From: an uncultured Oscillospiraceae bacterium
GTDB taxonomy: Bacteria; Bacillota; Clostridia; Oscillospirales; Oscillospiraceae
Length of the DNA stretch: 46,412 nucleotides
NCBI GenBank assembly: GCA_947625045.1
Contig: CANQMW010000023.1
Span: 1-46,412, forward strand
Direction of reading: 5' to 3'
A model generated the notes under the pieces. That model was given only the letters and a program-made list of their open reading frames with translations. It did no database searches and was not told the DNA's origin. A program made the position numbers and the translations under genes. Below are positions 10,348 through 16,513 of this stretch, in pieces. Numbering within the stretch: the first letter of the stretch is position 1; every line of letters starts with the position of its first letter.

Positions 10348-10552
10348 CGATAACAATGAGAACAAAAAGGGTAACGAAGCGCTGCCCGATGAGGCCCTGG
10401 ACGCGGTGGCGGGCGGCGGGTTTAAAGAAGATCGGATCAAATTTTTAGAGGAGAATTGCTGGTGCTGTTGTCACTTTATGAATGACTGTCACTGCAATAT
10501 GTTTGAGCACGTGAAGAACTACGGTTTTACGCCCTGCCCCGACAAGGCGTAA
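10343..10552 (+). CDS. Double-glycine leader Cys-rich peptide 2
   Basis: This peptide has 69 residues. Its ribosome binding site, AAGGAGG, lies inside the 3' end of the previous gene, which implies translational coupling. The leader is MNDNNENKKGNEALPDEALDAVAGG. The core has NCWCCCHFMNDCHCNMFEH and ends TPCPDKA. It is the most Cys/His-rich member, with six Cys and three His in the core, and keeps the C-x2-C-x-H-x3-D-C and C-P-x-K signature. No modification enzyme is nearby, so the mature form is unknown; disulfides, thioethers or bound metal are all possible. Confidence 0.8.
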   Translation: MNDNNENKKGNEALPDEALDAVAGGGFKEDRIKFLEENCWCCCHFMNDCHCNMFEHVKNYGFTPCPDKA

Positions 10553-10572
10553 GAATAGAAGGGAGAACGACT

Positions 10573-10803
10573 GTGAACGATAACAAAACAAAACTGGTAC
10601 CCCCCGAAGGCCTGGCCGACGACGCCTTGGACAAGGTGACCGGCGGTGATGAGAGAACCACAAGTGGCATCTCAATTTGGATAGCAGACAATTGCTATTC
10701 CTGCCGCCACTATGAAAATATAACTGACTGTCCCTACAAAAATCCGTTGGTGGCCATGGCGAGATTTGGCGATGAGGCACCGTGTCCAAGCAAGGAGGCT
10801 TGA
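10573..10803 (+). CDS. Double-glycine leader Cys-rich peptide 3
   Basis: This 76-residue peptide uses a GTG start 7 bases after GGGAGAAC. The leader MNDNKTKLVPPEGLADDALDKVTGG has VTGG in place of VAGG. The core includes NCYSCRHYENITDCPYKN and ends PCPSKEA. The 3' end and the junction to the next gene duplicate those of peptide 1 exactly over 26 bases. The leader's LVPPE segment recurs in the frameshifted gene at 11593. Function is unknown; membership of the array family is clear from the leader and the Cys spacing. Confidence 0.8.
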   Translation: MNDNKTKLVPPEGLADDALDKVTGGDERTTSGISIWIADNCYSCRHYENITDCPYKNPLVAMARFGDEAPCPSKEA

Positions 10804-10811
10804 CCTATGAA
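10786..10811 (+). repeat. 26-bp direct repeat, copy 2
   Basis: This is the second copy of the unit at 10322-10347, again spanning CPSKEA-stop, the ribosome binding site and the next ATG. The copies are 464 bases apart, about the length of a two-gene unit. Confidence 0.9.
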
Positions 10812-11025
10812 TAACAACGAGAACAAAACGAGCAACGAAGCGCTGGCCGACGAGGAGATGGACGGGGTCGCTGGGGGGTACGGCGGGAGCGAGTTTAAAA
10901 AGAACAATTGCGAATCCTGCGGTCACTTCTACGCAGATGACTGTCCCCAAGGCGGTTCTTTTCATTACTTACTTAACGCGACCACCGAGACCAGTATGAC
11001 GTGCCCCAGTAAGACCGCCCTGTGA
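10807..11025 (+). CDS. Double-glycine leader Cys-rich peptide 4
   Basis: This peptide has 72 residues and is translated from the duplicated AAGGAGG junction. The leader is MNNNENKTSNEALADEEMDGVAGG. The core has NCESCGHFYADDCPQGG and ends MTCPSKTAL. With peptides 1-3 it defines the core consensus C-x2-(C/G/R)-H-x(4,5)-D-C-x ... C-P-(S/D)-K. The middle of the core is variable, while Cys, His and the CPxK tail are kept, which is the pattern expected of paralogous secreted peptides with a common fold. Confidence 0.8.
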   Translation: MNNNENKTSNEALADEEMDGVAGGYGGSEFKKNNCESCGHFYADDCPQGGSFHYLLNATTETSMTCPSKTAL

Positions 11026-11046
11026 GTGGCGGGACCGGACAAAGGG

Positions 11047-11074
11047 GAAACGACGCTTAAATACGTTTCAAATA
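11047..11074 (+). repeat. Imperfect palindromic repeat GAAACG...CGTTTCAAATA, copy 1
   Basis: GAAACGACGC is followed by a short spacer and CGTTTCAAATA, forming a 6-bp inverted repeat. A near-identical element lies at 12431-12457. It sits just upstream of the Nif11-like gene, after the first four peptide genes, and may be a regulatory hairpin or a recombination footprint. Confidence 0.6.
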
Positions 11075-11101
11075 AAAAACATAAAAGAGGAGGGGCATCC
11101 A

Positions 11102-11362
11102 ATGAACGAGGAAATGATCGCGAAACTAAAAGAGGTAAAGTCCGCGGAGGACGTCATCGCCATCGCGAAGGAGTATGGCAAGGAGATGACCCTGGAGCAG
11201 GCCCAGGCGCTTTGTGATAAGCTGAAAGCGTCTGCAAATGGCGAACTGACCGACGACGAGCTGGCCGGCGTCGCCGGCGGCGGGATGGACTGGGGTTATG
11301 TAGACGAACAGATCAAAAAATATGGCCCGGACGTCGTGAAAGCTTTGGCATCGCTCATGTAA
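11102..11362 (+). CDS. Nif11-like leader peptide
   Basis: This 86-residue product has a strong ribosome binding site (GAGGAGGGG). Residues 1-60 match the Nif11-like leader type: a helical segment (MIAKLKEVKSAEDVIAIAKE, then MTLEQAQALCDKL) followed by GELTDDELAGVAGGG. The predicted core after GG is MDWGYVDEQIKKYGPDVVKA with no Cys, unlike its neighbours. Nif11 leaders are found on precursors of lanthipeptides and other ribosomal natural products and are usually recognised by dedicated enzymes and exporters. None is visible here. It shares the D-E-L-x-x-VAGG ending with the flanking short leaders. Confidence 0.85.
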   Translation: MNEEMIAKLKEVKSAEDVIAIAKEYGKEMTLEQAQALCDKLKASANGELTDDELAGVAGGGMDWGYVDEQIKKYGPDVVKALASLM

Positions 11363-11388
11363 TGTGGGACGGGAACAGGAGGAACGAC

Positions 11389-11580
11389 ATGGATAACAAT
11401 GAAAACAAGAAGGCTCCCGAGGCGCTGGCGGACGAGTCCCTGGGCGCGGTGGCGGGAGGCCTTGTAATTGACATTGATTTGAATTGTGTTAGCTGCGGCG
11501 TCGTGTCGAAATCATCTGAATTTAAGCAGAATGACGGCTGCTGCCCCAAATGCGGGACTCCTTGGAAAGGGATGTGGTAA
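11389..11580 (+). CDS. Double-glycine leader peptide with zinc-ribbon-like core
   Basis: This 63-residue peptide starts at 11389, 7 bases after AGGAGG. The leader MDNNENKKAPEALADESLGAVAGG matches peptides 1-4. The core has C-x2-C (CVSCG) and later CPKCG, a spacing typical of treble-clef or rubredoxin-like zinc knuckles. That suggests the family's conserved Cys may bind metal rather than form thioethers. Function is unknown; I infer export by the same route as its neighbours. Confidence 0.8.
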   Translation: MDNNENKKAPEALADESLGAVAGGLVIDIDLNCVSCGVVSKSSEFKQNDGCCPKCGTPWKGMW

Positions 11581-11592
11581 AGGAGAAATATC

Positions 11593-11806
11593 ATGAATAA
11601 CAACGAACACAAACGAACACAAACTTGTACCCCCCGAAGAGCTGGCGGACGAGGCCCTGGACGCCGTCGCCGGGGGCTCTGGGTTCGCAGAGCTGTTTAT
11701 GTGTCATGGATGCCATGATCCTAATAAAGAGGTCCGTATCTATTCCTCCCCCACTGGAGATTCCCTTTATTGCGATGCCTGCGCCAGGGATCGGGGGCTG
11801 CTCTGA
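11593..11806 (+). pseudogene. Frameshifted double-glycine leader peptide gene
   Basis: An ATG at 11593 follows AAAGGAGAA at 11579-11587. The first codons read MNNNEHK, then the frame is lost. From 11624 another frame gives LVPPEELADEALDAVAGG, a perfect family leader, then a core with MCHGCHD and CDACARD before TGA at 11804. The break is a tandem duplication of GAACACAAAC (11605-11614 and 11615-11624); removing one copy restores the leader. The core has two C-x2-C pairs, again zinc-ribbon-like. It is either a recent inactivating slip, a phase-variable switch, or a sequencing artefact. Confidence 0.75.
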
Positions 11807-11865
11807 CAGGCCAGCGCCCCTTCGGCGCTTGCATATCAACTATCAGGAAAAGGGGACACAGGGCC

Positions 11866-12432
11866 ATGAGCGGTGAGCGGGACATCCTCCTGGTGAACGA
11901 CCGGGACGAGATCGTGGGCTATGGCGAAAAAATGGAGGTCCACCGGAAGGGACTGCTGCACCGGGCGTTCTCCATCTTTATCTACGATAAGCAAACAGGC
12001 CGCATGCTCCTGCAGCGGCGGGCCCTGGGAAAATACCACTCCGGGGGCCTCTGGGCCAACGCCTGCTGCTCCCATCCCCGGAAGGGCATGACCATGGAGG
12101 CGTGTCTGAACCAGCGGCTGGGGGAGGAGCTGGGTCTGCGTGTAAGCCTTCCCATCGCTGCTGAGGCCGGGGAGGGGTTCCGTCCCTGTGGCAGCTTCCT
12201 CTATGAGATGCGCCAGGGGGACGTGGGCGAGCATGAGATAGACCACGTGTTCCTATACTGCCCGGCGGAGGCGGTGGACGCGGACGCCCTGGCCTTCGAC
12301 CGGTCGGAGATCGCCGAGCTCCGGTGGGTGACCATGGCGGAACTGTACGTCTGGATGACCCGGCGGCCGGAGGACTTCGCTGCCTGGTTCCCCCCGGCGC
12401 TCAAATTGGCCGAGCAATATATAAATCAGTGA
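11866..12432 (+). CDS. idi: Isopentenyl-diphosphate delta-isomerase, type I
   Basis: This 188-residue enzyme interconverts isopentenyl and dimethylallyl diphosphate for isoprenoid synthesis. I chose the ATG at 11866 because the product then begins MSGERDILLVNDRDEIVG as in the family, preceded by AAAAGGGG. The Nudix-like type I fold is shown by the HRAFSIFIYD strand, WANACCSHP (catalytic Cys region, compare NSVCGHP), the ACLNQRLGEELGL Nudix helix, and GEHEIDHVF, which supplies the second catalytic acid. Length is normal. It stands alone after the peptide array; its 3' end overlaps the repeat at 12431. Confidence 0.93.
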   Translation: MSGERDILLVNDRDEIVGYGEKMEVHRKGLLHRAFSIFIYDKQTGRMLLQRRALGKYHSGGLWANACCSHPRKGMTMEACLNQRLGEELGLRVSLPIAAEAGEGFRPCGSFLYEMRQGDVGEHEIDHVFLYCPAEAVDADALAFDRSEIAELRWVTMAELYVWMTRRPEDFAAWFPPALKLAEQYINQ

Positions 12433-12457
12433 AACGACGCAAAGCGCGTTTCAAATA
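12431..12457 (+). repeat. Imperfect palindromic repeat GAAACG...CGTTTCAAATA, copy 2
   Basis: It overlaps the idi stop codon and matches the copy at 11047 at both ends. Here the inner bases also pair (CGC-AAA-GCG), giving a fuller hairpin. The two copies bracket the Nif11-like gene, two peptide genes and idi. Confidence 0.6.
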
Positions 12458-12511
12458 GAAAAGTCTGAAAGACTAACTAAGATAAATGAAAGCAACACTG
12501 CCGCATATGAG

Positions 12512-12542
12512 GAGCGGGGAGGCGCATAAGGCCTCTCCGCTC
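12512..12542 (+). terminator. Likely terminator after idi
   Basis: GAGCGGGGAGGC pairs with GCCTCTCCGCTC around a 7-base loop, followed by TTATTCT. The T-tract is modest. Apart from this hairpin and the repeats noted separately, 12433-12640 is AT-rich and shows no convincing gene. Confidence 0.6.
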
Positions 12543-12603
12543 TTATTCTCATGAGGTTGTTAGATAGATGATTGGTGTGCATATGAGCCTCACGAACAAA
12601 GGA

Positions 12604-12613
12604 GGCGCATATA
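12604..12613 (+). other. Candidate left attachment core of recombinase element
   Basis: GGCGCATATA here is repeated at 14379-14388, at the 3' end of the serine recombinase gene. A related GGAGGCGCATA also occurs at 12518-12528, so the exact border is uncertain. Confidence 0.4.
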
Positions 12614-12640
12614 CTGGATGAGCTATTCATATGTTGGTCT

Positions 12641-12838
12641 ATGACCATGAAGCGCTCTCAAAGTAATAAACAGCAAAAACGTCACAAAGAGGGGGATCAT
12701 GCTCCGCTCATAGAAAACATACCACCGGCGTTTACCAGCGCCAGCGAAATGCTGGAGAGGCGAAGATCGGTGGAGGAGACCCTTTATGAAGTCTTTTCGC
12801 ATTATTCAAATCGGGATCGACACCAGGACCGTCTGTAA
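12641..12838 (+). CDS. Small hypothetical protein beside recombinase
   Basis: This open frame has 65 codons. It starts MTMKRSQSNKQQKRHKEG, strongly basic, then has a helical segment (SASEMLERRRSVEETLYEVF). It ends 30 bases before the recombinase start. No clear ribosome binding site precedes it. Position and charge would fit a small DNA-binding accessory or directionality factor, but I do not recognise a family and it may not be expressed. Confidence 0.4.
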   Translation: MTMKRSQSNKQQKRHKEGDHAPLIENIPPAFTSASEMLERRRSVEETLYEVFSHYSNRDRHQDRL

Positions 12839-12868
12839 GACGGTTCTTTCCTTTTATAAGGAGAGGCA

Positions 12869-14389
12869 ATGGATACGAGATTGAATGCGATCTATGCCAG
12901 GCAGTCCGTCGATCGATTGGACAGCATCTCAATCGAGAGTCAGATCGAGTTTTGCCAGTACGAGCTGAGAGGGGAGGCCTATAAGGAGTATTCTGACAGG
13001 GGTTTTTCGGGAAAGAATACCAGCAGACCGCAGTTTCAGAGCATGCTGGAAGATATCCGCAGCGGCTTAATCAAAAGAGTGGTATGCTATCGCCTGGACC
13101 GAATCTCCCGCTCGGTTTTGGACTTTGCCAATATGATCGATGAGTTCCAGCGGTATCATGTGGAATTCGTTTCATGCAGCGAGAAATTCGACACTTCCAC
13201 GCCGATGGGACGCGCTATGCTGAATATCTGCATCGTCTTCGCCCAGCTGGAGCGCGAGACGATACAACAGCGTGTGGCAGACGCCTATCATTCCCGTTCT
13301 CTCAAGGGCTACTACATGGGCGGCCGCATACCCTATGGCTACCACCTGGAGGAGTACTCTATCGACGGGAAGAGGACATCCCGCTATGCAGTCAACGAGA
13401 GCGAGGCCGATGTCATACGGCTCATGTATGAACTATACGCCAAGCCGCAGACATCCATCGGTGACATTATTCGCTATCTGGATGAACACGGCATCGAAAA
13501 TCCAAACGCAGACGACAAACACTGGAACAAATCAAGAGTTGGAAGGATCCTGAAAAATCCGGTGTATGTAAGAGCAGATCTTGATATCTATGATTTTTTT
13601 GCCCATCAGGGAGCAGATATCCACAACGAGCCTGGAGATTTCATAGGTACGAACGGATGCTACCTATACAGCGACGAAAAGGGTGGCCGGAAGGAGACTT
13701 GCCTGGAGCATCACCATATCGTTCTCGCGCCGCATGAAGGGATCGTTCCGGCCGATATTTGGATACGGGCCCGGAAAAAAGGGCTCAATAACAAGCAAGT
13801 GGCAAGACCGCTTAAAGCAAAAAATTCCTGGCTTTGCGGCAACATCAAATGCGGTAAATGCGGCTATGCACTGACGGTGAAGAGATCCAAAACCAGGATC
13901 GGCAGATACTTCATCTGCAGCAGACATTTGGATTCCTGCGGGTGTGAGGGTATCGGAGGACTGGATGCAACGGCGATAGAAGACCTTGTTTTGGAGGCGA
14001 TAGAGGATCACCTCCAAGACTTTAAGGTCCTTCACTGTCCGCAGAGGCCGCAGGCCGATGCAAGGTTGCCCGAGATAGACGTTGAGATAGCCCAAGTAGA
14101 AAGAGATATAACTAGCCTCATGGACAAAGTGCCGGAGGCAGGCCAGACGTTGATGCGGCATATCAACGAGAAGATCAGTGCCCTGGACAAAAGGCTGGGT
14201 GAGCTGATCTCCGCCAAAAAGGCTTTGCTCGACGCCGAGCTGTCCCGCACGGCCACTGTGGATGAGATCACAGATTATATGAGCCATTGGGACGAGTTGA
14301 CCGTCTCCGACAAAAAAACGGTCGTCGATGCACTCATCGTGTCGATCCGTGCGACAAGGGAGAAGGTCAGGATCGAATGGCGCATATAG
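12869..14389 (+). CDS. Large serine recombinase
   Basis: This 506-residue site-specific integrase has ribosome binding site AAGGAGAGG. The N-terminal resolvase domain holds the catalytic Ser13 in YARQSVDRLDSIS, SIESQIEFC, and the YRLDRISRS arginine motif. The recombinase domain follows (RIPYGYHLEE, near residues 150-290). A zinc-ribbon region (C-x2-C near CGNIKCGKCGY, then CSRHLDSCGC) and a C-terminal coiled coil end the protein. These enzymes integrate and excise elements without ligase or host factors. The coding end overlaps the candidate right attachment core. Confidence 0.95.
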   Translation: MDTRLNAIYARQSVDRLDSISIESQIEFCQYELRGEAYKEYSDRGFSGKNTSRPQFQSMLEDIRSGLIKRVVCYRLDRISRSVLDFANMIDEFQRYHVEFVSCSEKFDTSTPMGRAMLNICIVFAQLERETIQQRVADAYHSRSLKGYYMGGRIPYGYHLEEYSIDGKRTSRYAVNESEADVIRLMYELYAKPQTSIGDIIRYLDEHGIENPNADDKHWNKSRVGRILKNPVYVRADLDIYDFFAHQGADIHNEPGDFIGTNGCYLYSDEKGGRKETCLEHHHIVLAPHEGIVPADIWIRARKKGLNNKQVARPLKAKNSWLCGNIKCGKCGYALTVKRSKTRIGRYFICSRHLDSCGCEGIGGLDATAIEDLVLEAIEDHLQDFKVLHCPQRPQADARLPEIDVEIAQVERDITSLMDKVPEAGQTLMRHINEKISALDKRLGELISAKKALLDAELSRTATVDEITDYMSHWDELTVSDKKTVVDALIVSIRATREKVRIEWRI

Positions 14390-14502
14390 AGGGAAAAGTG
14401 CTTCACCCCGGAGCGTTTGGCGAAGCCATGGGCATCGCCACCGCCAAGATGGACCAGCACAATGTCTACGCCGTGAACCCCGCGTTCGACAAAATGAAGT
14501 GA
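14377..14502 (+). pseudogene. Orphan 3' gene fragment next to recombinase
   Basis: An open frame of 41 codons overlaps the end of the recombinase gene and runs into chromosomal-type sequence. The product contains GKVLHPGAFGEAMGIATAKM and ends NPAFDKMK. It looks like the C-terminus of a normal protein, cut by insertion, but I cannot name the family. The left flank of the element at 12600 does not supply an in-frame start. A short functional gene starting at the GTG at 14398 after GAGGG is the alternative. Confidence 0.35.
14379..14388 (+). other. Candidate right attachment core
   Basis: GGCGCATATA is identical to 12604-12613 and overlaps the last codons of the recombinase gene. Serine integrase sites normally lie directly beside the integrase gene. 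Confidence 0.4.
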
Positions 14503-14509
14503 CAAATAA

Positions 14510-14535
14510 GACCGGCCGGGAATTCCCGGCCGGTC
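14510..14535. terminator. Bidirectional hairpin between convergent genes
   Basis: GACCGGCCGGG and CCCGGCCGGTC form an 11-bp stem around AATT. A short CTTATTT tail is present in the minus reading, serving the minus-strand gene at 14540. Confidence 0.75.
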
Positions 14536-14539
14536 ATCC

Positions 14540-15103
14540 TTATAGGTCGATATGGGCGGCGGGCCGGTCCTTATAGAGGGCAGCCAGCCGCTTTGCCTTG
14601 TCCACGTTCCACTCGCCCAGCTGAAAGACGATGGTCCTGCCGGGCTCATCGGGGCTGTCGCCGTAGGAGACGACGAGATAGCGGGTAAAGGTGCGCAGGG
14701 TCTTGCGCCGGACCCACAGGAGCCGGGGCACGAACTGCTTTTCCACTTCCTTCTCTGTCACGACGGACATGGCCCGTATCTTCTCATCCGGCAAGTCGAA
14801 CACCTGGTTCATAGCGCTGATGGCGAGGCGGTCCGGAAAACTCTCCACCCGGCACTTGACGCCCTCGGCCAGGGGCAGGCCCGCGGCATGGCGGAAGACA
14901 GCGGAACAGACGGGCTTTCCCGGTTTGGCGGCCTTTTTCTTATGGAGGAGACAGAAGATGGCCTCGCCCGCCAGCAGCACGCCGACGCCGGCCAATATGG
15001 CTGCCAGGTCGGCGTTCACGCCCATATAGGTCACCGCCAGCACCAGGCATATGAGCCCCGCGATAAGGTTTAAAACGCCCAGCGCCTTGAGGGCTTTCCG
15101 CAT
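14540..15103 (-). CDS. Membrane protein of unknown function
   Basis: This protein has 187 residues from the ATG at 15103, six bases after AAGGAGGT. Two hydrophobic helices at the N-terminus (LGVLNLIAGLICLVLAV and LAAILAGVGVLLAGEAIF) are followed by a basic KKKAAKPGK stretch. A soluble domain of about 120 residues comes next, with alternating strands (RTFTRYLVVSYGD, TIVFQLGEWNVDKAKRLAAL) reminiscent of PH-like membrane-associated domains. It probably stays on the cytoplasmic side. It is a single gene between two terminators. No family recognised with confidence. Confidence 0.75.
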   Translation of the reverse strand: MRKALKALGVLNLIAGLICLVLAVTYMGVNADLAAILAGVGVLLAGEAIFCLLHKKKAAKPGKPVCSAVFRHAAGLPLAEGVKCRVESFPDRLAISAMNQVFDLPDEKIRAMSVVTEKEVEKQFVPRLLWVRRKTLRTFTRYLVVSYGDSPDEPGRTIVFQLGEWNVDKAKRLAALYKDRPAAHIDL

Positions 15104-15132
15104 CCTGTCACCTCCTTGCATACCGGAAAACA

Positions 15133-15159
15133 GACCGGCTGGGGGATACCCAGCCGGTC
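15133..15159 (-). terminator. Terminator of pfp
   Basis: GACCGGCTGGG and CCCAGCCGGTC pair around a 5-base loop, and TGTTTTCC follows in the minus reading. It lies 14 bases past the pfp stop. Confidence 0.8.
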
Positions 15160-15172
15160 ATAAATTTGCTTT

Positions 15173-16414
15173 TTACGCCTGGACCTTCTTCAGCTTTGCG
15201 TAGCGGGGCAGGGAGCACTCGGTGGGGCGCTCCGGCTCGCCCTGGATGAGGGGCAGGACGTAGTCGATGAAGTCCTTGGTCACGTTATTGTGCTCGGGGG
15301 TGATCCACTCCAGAGGCACCTTCTTCTCCGCGTTGGCCACGGCGGTGAGGGGGAGGAGGATATACTTGCAGACGTAATCGCCATTGGCGTCCTTGTCCCG
15401 CTCAAAGGCTACCATCTTGCCGGTCTCGCCGGCCACGGCGGCCTCCACGGCCTTGCGGCCGGCCATTTCGGCCTCTTCCAGGTCGGTCTTGGAGGCCAGG
15501 TGGGCGCCGCAGCGCTGCAGCAGACTCAGCTCGATGGGACGGACCTTGGCGCCGGTGCGCTCCTTGACCATCTCCGCCAGCCGGGAGGCCAGGCCGCCCA
15601 GCTGGGCATGGCCGAAGCCGTCGGTAGAGCTGGTCTTGGCCTGGGAGACGAAGGTGCCGTCGGCGAAATGCAGGCCCTCGGACACGGCCACCAGGCAGTT
15701 CTTCTTCTCGTTGTAGATGCGCTCCACGTCGTTCAGGAACGCCTCCATATCGAAGTCCACCTCGGGCAGATACACCAGGTCCGGGCCGGAGCCGAAGTGG
15801 GTGGCGAGAGCCGCGGAGCCGGCCAGCCATCCGGCGTGGCGGCCCATGATCTCGATGATGGTCACCTGGCCGGTGGGATAGACCTTGCCGTCCTTGCTCA
15901 CTTCCATGGCGCTGGTGGCGATATACTTGGCCGCGGAGGCGAAGCCGGGGCAGTGGTCGGTGCCGAAGAGATCGTTGTCGATGGTCTTGGGGATGCCCAT
16001 GACCCGGCAGTCCCAGCCGGACTTGGACATATAGCGGCTGATCTTGTCGCAGGTATCCATGGAGTCGTTGCCCCCGTTATAGAAGAAATAGCGGACGTTG
16101 TGCTTTTTGAAGACTTCCAGGATACGCTTATAGTCGGTGTCGTCCGCGTCGGGGTCGGCCAGCTTATAGCGGCAGGAGCCCAGCTCGGAGGACGGGGTAT
16201 TCTTCAGATACGCCAGCTCCTGGGGGTCTTCCTTGCCCATATCGTAGAGCTTGTCGGCCAAAACGCCGGTGATACCGTGGTCGGCGCCCAGCACCTGGGT
16301 GATCTCCTCCGCCTCCAGGGCGGCGCTGATGGCGCCGTAGGCGCTGGCGTTGATGACGGAAGTGGGCCCGCCGGACTGCCCGATGATGCAGGCGCCTGTG
16401 AGTTTATCTGCCAT
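15173..16414 (-). CDS. pfp: Phosphofructokinase, pyrophosphate-dependent type
   Basis: This 413-residue enzyme phosphorylates fructose 6-phosphate to the 1,6-bisphosphate. The start at 16414 follows GGAGGGAAAACAC. Visible motifs are GQSGGPTSVINAS (nucleotide or PPi loop), YNGGNDSMDT, PKTIDNDL and IMGRHAGWLA. ATP-dependent enzymes have GGDGS at the second motif; an acidic residue in place of the Gly (here GGNDS) together with the Lys of PKTIDND is the PPi-using pattern. The PPi preference is therefore inferred from sequence. It is divergent from the class II aldolase gene, which consumes its product. Confidence 0.9.
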   Translation of the reverse strand: MADKLTGACIIGQSGGPTSVINASAYGAISAALEAEEITQVLGADHGITGVLADKLYDMGKEDPQELAYLKNTPSSELGSCRYKLADPDADDTDYKRILEVFKKHNVRYFFYNGGNDSMDTCDKISRYMSKSGWDCRVMGIPKTIDNDLFGTDHCPGFASAAKYIATSAMEVSKDGKVYPTGQVTIIEIMGRHAGWLAGSAALATHFGSGPDLVYLPEVDFDMEAFLNDVERIYNEKKNCLVAVSEGLHFADGTFVSQAKTSSTDGFGHAQLGGLASRLAEMVKERTGAKVRPIELSLLQRCGAHLASKTDLEEAEMAGRKAVEAAVAGETGKMVAFERDKDANGDYVCKYILLPLTAVANAEKKVPLEWITPEHNNVTKDFIDYVLPLIQGEPERPTECSLPRYAKLKKVQA

Positions 16415-16446
16415 GTGTTTTCCCTCCAAAAATAAATAAGTTTTGG

Positions 16447-16475
16447 TTGATTATAGCATAAATGTGCGGTAAAAT
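16447..16475 (+). promoter_or_regulatory. Predicted sigma-A promoter of fba
   Basis: TTGATT, a 17-base spacer, then TAAAAT. A start would fall near 16482, leaving about 30 bases of leader containing AAAGGAG before the ATG at 16514. Confidence 0.65.
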
Positions 16476-16478
16476 AAA
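16450..16478 (-). promoter_or_regulatory. Predicted divergent promoter of pfp
   Basis: On the minus strand, TATAAT (16450-16455) is a perfect -10 with a poor -35 (TTTATT) 17 bases upstream. It overlaps both boxes of the fba promoter, so polymerase could occupy only one at a time. Confidence 0.55.
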
Positions 16479-16513
16479 GAGTATGGAAAAATAAAGTAAA
16501 GGAGTCTTTTCTT

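Larger units (their letters stand above)
12604..14388 (+). mobile_element. Small serine-recombinase element (candidate)
   Basis: The segment is about 1.8 kb, bounded by the direct repeat GGCGCATATA. It contains one small unknown gene and a large serine recombinase. Its base composition is lower in GC than that of the flanks. It is either a minimal integrative unit or what remains of a larger element. Confidence 0.5.

Noticed and set aside
11625-11876. 83-codon frame MYPPKSWRTRP... covering the last peptide gene
   Set aside because: It begins at a TTG in the wrong frame. The leader and Cys pairs are in the adjacent frame, so the frameshifted peptide gene is the better reading.
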